Assembly: GCF_000002425.4 (NCBI RefSeq)
Contig: NC_037273.1
Span: 7,961,868 to 8,025,867 of the forward strand
Source: Physcomitrium patens
Taxonomy: Eukaryota; Streptophyta; Bryopsida; Funariales; Funariaceae
Direction: 5' to 3'
Length of the DNA stretch: 64,000 bases
The notes below the pieces were generated by a model. That model ran no database searches. It worked only from the letters and a program-made list of their open reading frames with translations, and was not told the origin of the DNA. A program made the translations under genes and the position numbers. Positions 31,701 through 43,200 of the stretch are shown here, in pieces; positions within the stretch are counted from its first letter, which is position 1, and each line of letters begins with the position of its first letter.

Positions 31701-32999
31701 GATGATCTTTCCGACGCCGCATTATTTGTGGTGGATGTGATATCCCCCGAATATAGCAAAGTTATTCAATTTCTGACCTTCCATACTTTTCCGCCGACTT
31801 TTACAGACAAGCTTAAGAAGCGCCTTATTTTGAAGAGTGCCCCATACACGATGATTTGTGATGCTTTGTATAAACAAGGCCGAGATGGTCTTTTACGGCG
31901 CTGTATCTTTCCCAATGAAGTACAGTCGATACTTACCGGTTGTCATTTGGATAGTTGTGGTGGTCATTTCGCGGAAGACAGCACTGCTCGCAAGGCTTTA
32001 ATGGCCGGATATTGGTGGCCTACAATGTTTTCTGATGCCCACCAGTTCATTCGCCGTTGTGATCCTTGTCAATGAATTGGTCGACCTATGGGTATTTCTG
32101 CCATGCCGTTAGTACCAATCTTGGCCTAGGTCCCGTTTAAAAAATGGGGTATTGATTTTGTTGGTCCCATTGCACCTGCGTCAAAACCTGGTCAAAAGCG
32201 GTATATCTTAGTCACCACATATTATGTCACCAAATGGGCAGAGGCAATTGCTACCCGCACCAATAATGCCAGTACGGTGGCAACTTTTCTGTATGAGAAT
32301 ATTATCACTCGCTTTGGGTGTCCCAAGGAATTGGTCAGCAATCGAGGCACCCATTTCATCAATGCTACCATCATCGCTTTGACGACCACATATGAGATCA
32401 AGCATCGTAAGACCACTTCCTATTATCCTCGCGCCAATGGACAAACGGAAAAGACCAAAGATATTTTGTGCAAAGTCTTGACTAAGACAATTTCATGGAC
32501 GAGTACTGATTGGGAGACCAAACTCTTTGCAGCTTTGTAGACTTATCATACCGCCTATAAAGTAACTACCCACTCTATTGCGTTCCAATTAGTTTACGGT
32601 CAAGAGGCAATTTTACCTATCGAATTGGAGGTTCCTAGTTTACATATTGCCTTAGACAAACGCCTCAATGACACCAAGTCATTATACTCTCGGTTGATGA
32701 AATTAAAGGAATTGGATGAAATACAGGCTATCGCTCTATTCCACATGAAAGCCACTCAAAAACGGAGGAAGAGTTACTATGATAGTAAACTGCGGTCGAA
32801 GTGTTTTATGCCCAATGATTTGGTATTGCTGTATGACAGCCGATTCAATCATTTTTCGGAAAAATTTCAAGTTCGTTGGCATGGGCCATATCGCGTAATT
32901 GAAGGATTTTCCAATGGGTCTGTTCAATTGGAGGATTTCACGGACCATCGTTTCAGTACCCGCATTAATGGGAATCATTTACGATTATATAATACCTAA
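31701..32999 (+). pseudogene. integrase of element E (broken)
   Basis: The zinc-binding HHCC part lies at about 31940-32075 (CHLDSCGGHF; RRCDPCQ). The core follows (KWGIDFVGPI; TKWAEAIA; FGCPKELVSNRGTHFI; YYPRANGQTEKT). The C-terminal GPY-type module is at about 32870 (VRWHGPYRVIEGF). The block ends with NHLRLYNT. Fossil with a few breaks. Confidence 0.85.
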
Positions 33000-33040
33000 A
33001 ATTCGGGACGGGTTTTATTTCATTTGAGGGGAGGAGACTT

Positions 33041-34760
33041 CGAATGGACTCAGGAGGGACCTAATTATGGTATAAGGCGTAGAGGCGGCTGCAAGGATAT
33101 TTAGTTATCACTATTGTATGAGATGCGAAGAAAGTGAGAAATGGACAGTATGGGTACCATATTGTCGTTTTCATCACTAGCTAATAGAATAGGAGTGGGG
33201 CTCCTATTAAGGGTTATTCTGTGGTGTTATATTCTGTTGTTACTTATTTGTGTTTCATTTTAGTGTTTCGGACATACAGGAGAGTTGCATTGACGGTTAG
33301 GACCTGTAAGCGTTTGAGTCATGGCGATTGAAAGTACCAAGAGAGCTGTAGACAGAGATGAAAGTGGCCAAAATATAAGAGCTAAACGCACAGCAAAACC
33401 ACCGGCTATGATAATCGTTACCAATATGGAGCCGATGAAGTTAGAAATCTATTGGATGTAGAGAAAAATAAGGGATTTTTGGACTGTGAAGCTGTTCCAG
33501 TTTTTGCACCATTCAGAGCATTTACCATCAATCAATGTGTCATTAGTGGAGGAATACATTGAGAATTACGACCCCGAGGATGGATCGAGTGTCGTTCAAG
33601 GGCGAATTATTGGGATTGATGAAACAATCCTGGAAAAGGTGTTGTTTCTTCCCATTGGAGAGATGGCAGTAGGGACTGATGAGTCAAGCGATTTCAGCCC
33701 AGGTAGATATTTCAAGGAAGGAATCTTTTGAAAGGAGCCAAGGATGGCGGTATCGTATGGCGTGATTTACTATCTGGGAATACAATGGGTATCTAGCTAT
33801 AGAGAGTGTACCTTAAACCTTTATATGATTCTTTTCTTGGCTTCCAAAACTCCTTTATTTTTGTATAAAACTCCAAATATAACAAAATCCCTTCAAAACA
33901 TATTTTTCCCGCGAAGGGTTTTCTCGCCCGGAACTTTAGAAAATCATAACTATTGATCTAACCATTCAGTTTGTTTCAAATTTCCAAGATAGGTAGAATT
34001 TACCATTAACTTGTACCACAAAAAAAAAAACCAACCGCAAATTCACTTCCGATCTTCTGGCATCTAAGAAACCCTAGCAGACACTCCAAACCCTAATTTA
34101 CAAGCACCCGAAAACTATTTTCCTTATATCTCAAAAACCCGAACTCCAAATATCATAAAACTTATGCACAAAGTTTACTAACATGAAATTACACATTCCT
34201 TGAAATTTTGAGCCAAAACCTCACAAAATTGCTCAAAATATAGCTCAAGAGACAAACACTAGTAAATCGGTTTACTTACTACCCTTAAATTGCATGTGCT
34301 AACTTCAAAATCCAATAACTCCTTCATCCCAACTTGGAATCCAGTAAGCAGTATGTGAAAAGTATAGCCGCAAAAGTGCTTTCTCTAGTCGCGGTCGCCG
34401 ATCCTCAATTGCCATCTGTACGCGTGCGTTATGCCCAAAAGAGTGACAGTAGGTCCAAAACTAACACCTTAACTTTGAGCGCCTATAACTTCTTCATAAA
34501 AACCCCAAATGACACAAAACTTGCACCAAAACCTTAACCAAAAACCTAAACCTTCTGACTCTAGCCTTGTAAGTTCGAATGGCCTCCGGAAACTAACCCT
34601 AATCCCTAATATGGCCTCGGGCAGCCTCCTCAAAGCCCATTGGTCATGATTTTTGACCAATAGGAATGGAGATTTTCATCATTCATCTCCATTCATCTAT
34701 ATTGGTGCCCTAATTACTCCCTTTGCTACCAAAATCCTTCTTCAATCCTTTTTCTTGTAA
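33041..34760. other. unassigned flank downstream of element E
   Basis: No recognisable gene. The first part, directly after E's polypurine tract, should be LTR or 3' sequence of E, but no partner LTR is in the window to prove it. A short frame at 33486-33731 (81 residues, includes SLVEEYIENYDPEDGSSVVQ) has codon-like composition and unknown identity. From about 34050 there is text with AAACCCTA-type words and a stretch near 34640-34720 that resembles LTR ends in style only. Confidence 0.4.
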
Positions 34761-35319
34761 GATTTACATAATGTATGCTCTAAACACCAAATAAAAGAAC
34801 CAAAATAAATTTTCAAATGTCACCAATGTCTAACAAAGGTGACTCTAAATATTTAGAAGTTACTATCAACCAAAACCAATCTTAAAAGCCACTATCAAAA
34901 AGAAATTAAAGTTATACAAATTCTATAGTAATCTTTTTAAACACCCTCTTCTCAAAGTAATAATCAAATTATAGGATTAGTAAGGTTTTTTGTGATTCTA
35001 AGAATTTTTCCAATTCAATTGAAGCAAAAATTTATAAAAGAATTTTGGACTTAAACATCTATGCTTTTGTAAATTTTTATAATATTTAAATAATTCAACA
35101 CAAAGTAATTCTATATAAAGATCAATATTCAATTTAGAGAAGTATGACACCTAACAACTAAGAGTATTAGAAACTCTTTCTTCTAATTGGTAAGTCTAAT
35201 TTTTTTCAAATTTTTTGTACTTGATGTATGCTTAAAGTTTAAAATGCAAATAAAAATTAATTAAAATCAATGATTTAAGAAATTTCTATTGGAATTTCAA
35301 AACAACTATGAAGATTTGG

Positions 35320-35545
35320 CTAGAAATTAGTTAGGATTTGTTTAGTATTTCTTTTAAATTTTATTAGGATTTATTAGAATTTGATTATGATTTATTTAGA
35401 ATTTTATTAGAATTTATAAGGATTTGATTAGGATTTATTTAGGATTTCTTGAAGATTTCATTTGGATTTTATTAGGATTTGTGTGAGCTTTTTTTAGGAT
35501 TTCATAAAGATTTCACTAGGATTTGTTTAGGACTACAATAAGATA
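35320..35545 (+). repeat. degenerate TTAGGATTT minisatellite
   Basis: The words TTAGGATTT, TTTAGGATTTC and ATTAGGATTTG recur every 10-20 bp, with many variants such as AGAATTT and AAGATTT. The words resemble the plant telomere unit TTTAGGG but lack its triple G and regular period, so this is more likely a locally grown simple repeat. Confidence 0.6.
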
Positions 35546-35789
35546 TTTTTGTTATTTCTTTAGGATTTCTATTTTCTATTTTTTAAAGATTTATTTTTTT
35601 ATTTATTTAAGATTATTTTTCTATTTATTTTTGTAAGGTTAATTTATAATTTCTTCATACTTTTTTTATAATTTCTTAAAGATTTCTTTTGGATTTGATT
35701 AAATTTTGATTAAAATTGTTAATATTTAACTAAATTTTATTTAGAATTCTATTAGAGTTGTTAGGACATTATTATTGTAATTTCCAATT

Positions 35790-35853
35790 TACCTTCCATA
35801 GCCAAGTGCCTAATGTATTCTCAAGTAAAGCTTTACATAATACAACACCATCC
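35790..35853 (+). repeat. decayed terminus of an A-family LTR
   Basis: The stretch from TACCTTCCATAGCCA to ATAATACAACA aligns without gaps to the last roughly 60 bp of the A-family LTR (TACCTTCTACAGCCA to GTAATACGACA). Most differences are C-to-T or G-to-A, many at CpG. It looks like an old, methylation-decayed LTR end; the rest of that LTR is not recognisable upstream. Confidence 0.65.
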
Positions 35854-36613
35854 TACAATTACTACTATCAACTACTTCTTACCCAATTGCTACAATTTGG
35901 CACTATGAAAATCTAACAAAAGTACTTTCAAAACTATAAAACCTCATGTACTTGATTTATCTCTTCTTCTAATTCAAATTTCTGTACTTAAATACTAATT
36001 TTACCTTTCAAATTTTATTCCATGGAAATATCTTTAAAATCTACATATTTCTTTATTTTTAAATAACTCTAAACTCCATTTCACTATTAGTTAATATATT
36101 TTTTATTCTGCAAAGAAAGAATCTAAAAGTACAAGTATAAGAAGGAATCAAGCTTTATTAAATGATAAACCACTATATCTAAGAAAATTAATACCACATC
36201 AAGTGACAAATTTTTTAATTATTTTCATATAATAACAAAGTTAATTTTTAATTTTAATTTTAAAAATAATATATTTAAAACATATAGATGTATAAATATA
36301 TAAAATATTTTTTATAAGATTAATAAGAAGCTTTTAAGTTTTTTTAAAACATTCTTAAGTCTCTATAATTGTTTTAATTGTTCTTCATCTAATTTTTATT
36401 AAAATAAAAAATTAATAAAACTAAAAATATAAGTATTAATATTATTTTTTCTTAAATTTATATTATAATAAATTTTTAATTTGACATTATCTTCGTATAA
36501 GAATATTTTTATTTAGTATATTTTAGGCTAAAAAATTATAGATTTTTATAAAAATAATAGAGATTTTAAAATAAGTGATAGTAAAAAATTTATGATATTT
36601 TTTTTTAATTTAA

Positions 36614-36648
<35 letters not shown>

Positions 36649-36856
36649 AAATAAAATATTATAATTTATTTTAAACTTTTGGAAAAAAAATAACATTTAT
36701 ATCAATAATTTTTTTTTTTATATAAATATCTTTCATAGAAAGAAAAAAAATAAACAATAGCTAGTAAAATTGTAGTAGTATTAGTCAAATTTAGATAATA
36801 TATTTTAAACTCAATTTTCTCAGATACTAATTTTTTATATGTTTTATAGTATCTTA

Positions 36857-37020
36857 AATTGAACTTATAGTGATTTTAGTCAATTTATATATAAAAAATA
36901 ACATTATATAAACCAAAATGTTTTAAATTACAATTAAAAATTGAACTTATAGTGATTTTAGCCAATTTATATATAAAAAAATAACATTATATAAACCAAA
37001 ATCTTTTAAATTACAATTGA
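36857..37020 (+). repeat. 82-bp tandem duplication
   Basis: Two adjacent copies (start of unit AATTGAACTTATAGTGATTT at 36857 and again at 36939) are almost identical, differing by a few substitutions and one A in a homopolymer. It is a recent local duplication in AT-rich DNA. Confidence 0.85.
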
Positions 37021-37423
37021 AATATGTATTTAAAATATGGTCTACAAATTCTCATTTAGCTATGGAATATGTGGTGGCACACATATTTTTTACTCACGAT
37101 TTTGATTGCAAAATCAACTTATTTTCATAAAGTGAACCATCTATTATACTCCAATTTTTACTTTGATTTTTTCATATTTTTTATTATTTTAAATTATCAT
37201 GTTATATAAATTAATAAAAATCCCTTATTATTATCTTTGTCATATCAAAAAATTAAATTCATTTTTATAAACTTATTTTTTAAATATTTTTTTACCTATT
37301 AATACATATTATTTCAAATTGATAGTAATAAATAAATAATAATAATTTCCTCATTATAATATATTCCTTCACATGCAAATAATGATTCCTCATTAATTTT
37401 TGCATTGAGTTATTACTTGTTGA

Positions 37424-37759
37424 CACAAATGCCAAACCTCCACAACTAAGCAACCTTACTTTCAGAAAGAAGAAGCAAAGTGGCATGAAGTGTACAATGA
37501 AGGAGAGGCTGTTTCATGGTCATCCATTGAAAAGCTCCTCCTCCTCACAACCTCTCAATTGCATTACAAAGCGGAGATCCTTCGAACAAGCTCAGGCAAT
37601 GCTCATGCTCACAGCGTCCACATCCCTCACTCTTCCAATGCTTCTCCTTCTCCTCCTCCTCCTCCTTTGTCTGATCCAGATCCTATTCATCTGAGTCTCA
37701 TCTTGTCCAATCGCCTAAGGAATGGGCTAGAAACGATGCAGTTCCAGTTGAAGTTGTGA
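37424..37759 (+). other. possible host exon, unknown product
   Basis: A frame stays open from 37424 to a stop at 37757-37759. A pyrimidine-rich stretch ending in CTTTCAG at 37459-37465 could be a 3' splice site, after which the frame reads KEEAKWHEVYNEGEAVSWSS, a leucine run, a histidine/serine stretch and a run of five prolines (SPSPPPPPLSDPDP), ending FQLKL. It has no ATG start and no recognised domain. The composition is coding-like compared with the desert before it. It may be a last exon, a gene fragment or chance. Confidence 0.2.
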
Positions 37760-37780
37760 GGGTCACAACAGTGTAGTAAA

Positions 37781-37804
37781 AACACACACAAACACACACA
37801 CACA
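37781..37804 (+). repeat. CA microsatellite
   Basis: A short, slightly interrupted run of CA units. Confidence 0.85.
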
Positions 37805-40800
37805 TCATATCAGATAGCACGTCTGAACTAGATTTCAGCCTTCGAGCTGGTTTTCCGGGACTAAGCCAAGTTGTCAGAGGTATGGGATGGGATGGGAGGG
37901 AGGGAGGGCTCGAAGGACGGGGTCCATCTTGTCAGGCAGCGCATTCCTCCGCGAATCGCAAGCACAGATGAACGAAGTTATGTGACAAGGAGAAGTGGCG
38001 GAAGGGCAGAGAAAGGATTCATAGGGCAGCTAATGCTGACAACATATGCATTCTGAGGTTCGTGTTGCGGGTTTGTGTCGTTTGTGAATTGGGTGCAGGA
38101 AAGGATGGTGTTAATGGGGGTGACTTGTTTATTTCAGGCTGTGCTTCTGTACTCTTTTGAAGGGTGAAGAGTACTCTCCGTTGGTTCATCAGGGTTGGCG
38201 CCGGTTTGCTTAGATGTCGAGTGCTCGATGATGAAGCAATTAGGTTTCAGCGATATCAATCGCGGAATGTGAAGCACTGCTGTTGAGGATTACATCACCC
38301 TTTGAATCTTTCATAGATTAGGCGCGGCTGTTCACTTGTACTGTGCGTTAACTTGGTGGACTGATTTTATGGTAGGATATGATTCCCGTTGACACACTGT
38401 TTCACTCCATGCACTGGACATATCTCAGGTTTCGTTATAGCTGTGACTAGAGCATTGTTGAATGTAAGCAACTAAGGATCTCGACAGGGGCATGGACCAT
38501 AGCAGATGCTGAGAGCATGTAAAAATGTGTAACATGCAAGTCATGCTTAACTACGGGATGGAAGGTGTTTAGCGAGGCATGAGAACGTTGCCTGGAGAGC
38601 ATCACCAGACACCTCCAGTTCGAAATACCCCTTCTGCTACACTGATGTGAGTACTACGTGTGCTAAACGCCACTGCCAGTTATTTTTTTGTACTTCATTT
38701 GTTCGTACAGAATTTGTTCGTACTGAATTTTCGAGCCGCAGCTTTAGCCGAGAGAGGAAATAAGTGCATGGTTCTTGATTTGGTCCAAGCGTAAACAAGA
38801 GCCCAACGGTATTTTAAAAATAAATAACTAAGTGTATTATCAGGACAGTGCACATTTCGACGGCATCGATCACTTTTGAAACTTATCGAGAAGAACTTTT
38901 TGAGACAAAACAGCAAAATCAGATTTGTTTACAACGTTTAGCCTACAGAACCTCTGTTCCAGACTGTTTATGGTTTGGATCTTATGTGATCAAGCTGGTG
39001 GTTGACTCATGGGTGCACCATTTAGCTTCTTAAATGCATTTCACTGACAGTAGTTCCATTTGGAGTATATGTTACATGTTAGATACTCTTGTAGTTTGGC
39101 ATGCACACGATTACTTCATCAGTATAAACAAAGGCCTTAACAAAAAAAAATTGCAGGTCTATTGATGTGCATCTACAGCAAATTAATCAACTAGAAGACA
39201 AAGTATTAGACGAACATGCCATTAACATGTGGAAGGAGATATTATGTGATAAGACCGTGCCTTATAAAAGCAGCGCTCTTGATTCGACTGGAGGATCTCA
39301 AGATAGGTAGTTGAGGAAGGGCCAGGAAACTTCTTCTACCTCTTTCTGCTCCAGTTTTCCTTCGCCAGTATTCTCCATATGCAGTTGCTCATCGTTCAAC
39401 TGCCAACGTCAGATCTAAGCTGCGTATGATCTTGAACCTCTTCAAACGCACCTTTTTTCACTTCGTCCTCGTGTTCGTCTTCCAAAGATCTTCTGGGCGG
39501 GCGTGGTCATTTTCAGTCTTTTAAAGTAGACCTCTGGGCATTGGAAGTTAATCATAGGACTCTTGCTTTGCTCACTCATACATTGATTCAACTTGCAAAA
39601 AAATGAGGACGAATAGATCCTGCAGAATTCGAGTGCTATTCCTTATTGAACAGCTGACAGCTTGGTATTACATTCAAAGGCTCCACCGATCATACTGAAA
39701 ATATTCTCATCGACATCATCACCAGTGCCGTACTCAATTAGATTCTTCCTTCAGCATTACGCTCGGAAGGAAGAAAAAGCATATCAGGATATCCTGAGAC
39801 GACACTTACTTTCTGATAGTTCGTGTCGGATAGCTGGCAGGTGTGTTGAATCTCCTTTTGCCAACCACTATTCGTCCATTTCAGTTAAGTTGTTCGAATT
39901 GTTTTTGTTTCGTAGTCAACTCAATGGATGAAAGACCCAGTTTAAAAGAGTTTTGAACTTCGTTGTCACTTACCCAAGTGATCAGTGATGAAGACTCTGA
40001 CTGGGTTTAATGAAAACAAGCTCACATGTAGTCCTTTGATAAAACTTTGCAACAAGAATGCATAACCCTTTAATACAGTCAATGGAGAATGTCCTTCTAT
40101 AATCAAGCAAAAGAATGAGATCCACCTGTCTAGATTCTTAATGACCATCAACCCTGTGATCATACGTAACTCCTAGTAAGATTTCGTGCTCCTCATTAGG
40201 CTGTCATCTTAGTCAACCAAGATAGTAGCATTGTGCGACTACTCAATCAGGGAGGCTTCTGAGGATTGTAACAGGTAGAAACTCACCAGTGTGTTGTTGC
40301 CAATTAGAAGTCTTGCCAACATGTTCTCTTGGATCATGATTTTTTGACTGGTATCACCAACCTCTCACTAATGTTTTTCTTCTGAATGGATTCAGAAGTT
40401 TGTCTTGAATTACATTATACTAGAAATATCACAAGTTAGTCTCTTCAACTAAACACAGTAATTTAAACACAGTAGCATATAAAAAAACCAGCTTAAATAA
40501 AGGCATCGCCTAATGAAGTGTTGCCATGCATGCATGGCCTAGGGAAGTTGTTGAATTGTATGAAAGCAACTAAAGGTGATGAATCCCAAAACATTGTTGA
40601 ATGTGAAGTCATATCTGAGTTCAAAGTTATATCTGAATTTTTTAAGATTTTTTAAAATTATGTTAATTTTTGGGATTTGTGCAATTTTTTTTCTTTTTTT
40701 GTTTGTTTAAAAGTTTTGTTTCAAATGTTCACTTTACATACTGTGTGTATCAATTAATCAATGTTTTAAAAGTCAACTCTTTTTCTCACAAATAATGTTA

Positions 40801-43200
40801 TTATATCTCTACAGTTTCATAACTATTTTTTACACAAACTTCCAAAAAACAAAAATTGCACCAATCTCAATCCAAAAACGATGATAGTGTAAAGAGATCT
40901 TAAAAGTCACGATATACTTTTGACTCACAGTTCAACATTGTTTTGGAATTCTACCCCTTTCCTCTTCTTTGGAATTCTGCTCTCCTTGTACCATGTGATA
41001 GAATTTGCTTTTGGTCAACTGTAGTGACTTAAAGAATAACTGAAACCTGTTAAAAACACTGTATATTTAGGTACTTGAAGACTTCAGGACCAACCATGTA
41101 GTTCCACCCAATAGACCAGCTAACACATTAGTACCATTGATTCATTGTTCTTCCATGGTTTTCATCTCCACTGCAATGAACTGACAAGTAATAATCGAAG
41201 TACATGTTCTACTTTTCTATCTGTCTGTAAGATATTCATTAGTGATCTATCTGCACACCTCGCTTCAAAACTGGTACAAACAACTTGACCAACGACTGTC
41301 GATTTCATTTTCACTAGGGAAGGGCCAGCTACGGGACTGTGAAGAGGATGGTACAGAACCTGACACCTAGAAAAGTGGGCACAGTAGGCAATAACTCATT
41401 ATTGCATGCAAGGCACTTCAGATTGCAAGAAAGATTAGTGCCCGACTGAGGGAATCCTCGAGTATAGCTGCGAGAGGACAGCTGGAAACCCTTTGGCCCT
41501 GCTCAGTTTTGTACAGCACGAACTTGGGTGGTTCAGCTGTCACGTTCGCTCAAATCAAAAAAAACTATCAGCTTTGGTGCAGATTCTTTGAGACGAAAGA
41601 GGCCACGTCATACCATCATATTATTCTGAAAATCCACTAGTCCCTTAGGTGGACCTCGCTAAACACATGGTTCTAAAACGGATCGACTGTGGCTTACGTT
41701 TGCTCGTAACTAGAGCCCAGCTGTGAGTAATACACGGACCTCACTGAAACTACTGATGAAAGGATCAGTCCCGAATACGGATGGATATACAATGCTCGAA
41801 TATTGTACCCCTTGTAATGGAAAAAAAGGAGCTTACACCGCACATCCAGTTTATCCTACAGATATCTTTGACACGATTGACTATCACTGGTGTTGTCGTC
41901 TGGAAAAAACTCACCTGACGTCTCCTTGACTCATACGATCAATTTTATAAGTTAGAAACCGCAGCGAGCTGTCTCAAAACACTAATTACGATACAATCAC
42001 CGGCAGTAACCTCTTCAGGGTCTGCGCCAGCCCAGCATGCCGACTGGGTACACTGTTGAAAAAAAGTCCTAGAAAGGAGGTTGCTATAATAACGCTATCG
42101 CTAGCGGAAGCAATCCACCACCATGGTCAGATCGGCATGAAGCAAGGCACGAAAGCAACCTCGAGCAAAAGTAAATGCTCGCAGCCAAATTTTGTTGAAC
42201 ACAAGGTCCATCCATGCAACTTACACAATTGCTACGAGCAGATGTCTGTGGGAAAGCTTACTCATTAGACCTCAATAAACAGAAACTAACCCTCACGGAG
42301 CATGCAGATACAGAGCACAGACGGATCTTGAATGTACGTCATACTAGACAACAGTCCATTTATAGGGTTAAGAAAGGGGCAGGTTTACTACATCCAGCAA
42401 TGACGAACCCACCGACATCCAATTTCCCACAGCACGTCATCAACCTCTGGGAACGGGAGACGGTGCCCCAAGCCACAGGGGCATATCCATTGCAGTCTCC
42501 ACAACCCTGTGCATTGCACTAGCATCCATCCGTGCACAGAATTGAGTCACACACACAGACCCATCTCAGACAGCTGAACTTAATCAAGCGCTGTCATTAA
42601 AAGTCCTCCCTGTGGATGCGGCACGGGAATTTAGAGCAACTACTGGGAATCTGAATTCATTCACAGGTTCGACGCCATGCATGACACCTCCCCCCTCCTG
42701 GAAGAAGATTCACTGACGCACTCACAGAAACTAGAGAGTCCTATGAGGCACTTCACCCCCCCAGACAGTGAGAGAGGTGCACTATAGTTAGTGTACAGTA
42801 GAGCCACTTGGACACCGAATCGCTTGGAACACAACGAAGCTGACTCGGCGATTATTTAGCGAGAAAGAAAAAAGGGGAAGGAGGGGGCTGAAAAAGGAGG
42901 AGGTTGGTGGGTGGAGACACCACCGCGGCTCTCGTGCCCGTCTGGGGACACCGACTGTCGCTGACTTTTGTGGCTACGGTTGCTCCCACTTTCACAGCAA
43001 AACCATGACGTCGCATGGAGGCAGGGCACATCCCCCCAACCTCGAAGTAGAAAAATATTTATAATTGAAACCTCACTCACTGCCATTCCAGTCAGCACTG
43101 CGCTCCTTGCAGCAATTGCATTGAAGAGTCAGTCAGGCAATGCAAGGCAAGGCAACATACATGTGTAGGTAAGTTGGTGTCCACTTCGGTGTCCATGAAT
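37805..43200. other. less AT-rich island without convincing gene
   Basis: The base composition is visibly less AT-rich than on either side, and I see no repeat shared with the rest of the window. Open frames stay below about 105 residues on both strands and none reads like a known protein. Some spots look like splice acceptors (for example TTGCAGGTC near 39150), so an untranslated transcript, UTR-rich gene parts or an old decayed gene are possible. I cannot support a gene model. Confidence 0.5.

Larger units (their letters stand above)
29245..33040 (+). mobile_element. gypsy element E (non-chromodomain, Tat/Athila-like), partial and broken
   Basis: E is a plus-strand Ty3/gypsy element clearly different from A/B and the chromoviruses. 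The visible part begins upstream of the protease and ends with a polypurine tract at 33026-33037 (GAGGGGAGGAGA). No chromodomain follows the integrase. The 5' part is not in the window; because C abuts it directly, I infer that C inserted into E and that E's start lies beyond C's left end. About four breaks are visible. It is the oldest layer of the left stack. The lineage name is a judgement from protein wording only. Confidence 0.8.
34761..37423. other. AT-rich intergenic desert
   Basis: Very AT-rich sequence with no coding frame of interest. It contains a degenerate GGATTT minisatellite, one decayed LTR end, a TA microsatellite (36613-36648) and an 82-bp tandem duplication, listed separately. 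Otherwise I see nothing in it. Confidence 0.8.

Noticed and set aside
35320-35545. True telomere repeat array
   Set aside because: No TTTAGGG unit and no regular 7-bp period can be seen.
42056-42522. Plus-strand frames of 70 and 102 residues
   Set aside because: They overlap each other in different frames and show no motif, codon pattern or splice context that would support a gene.
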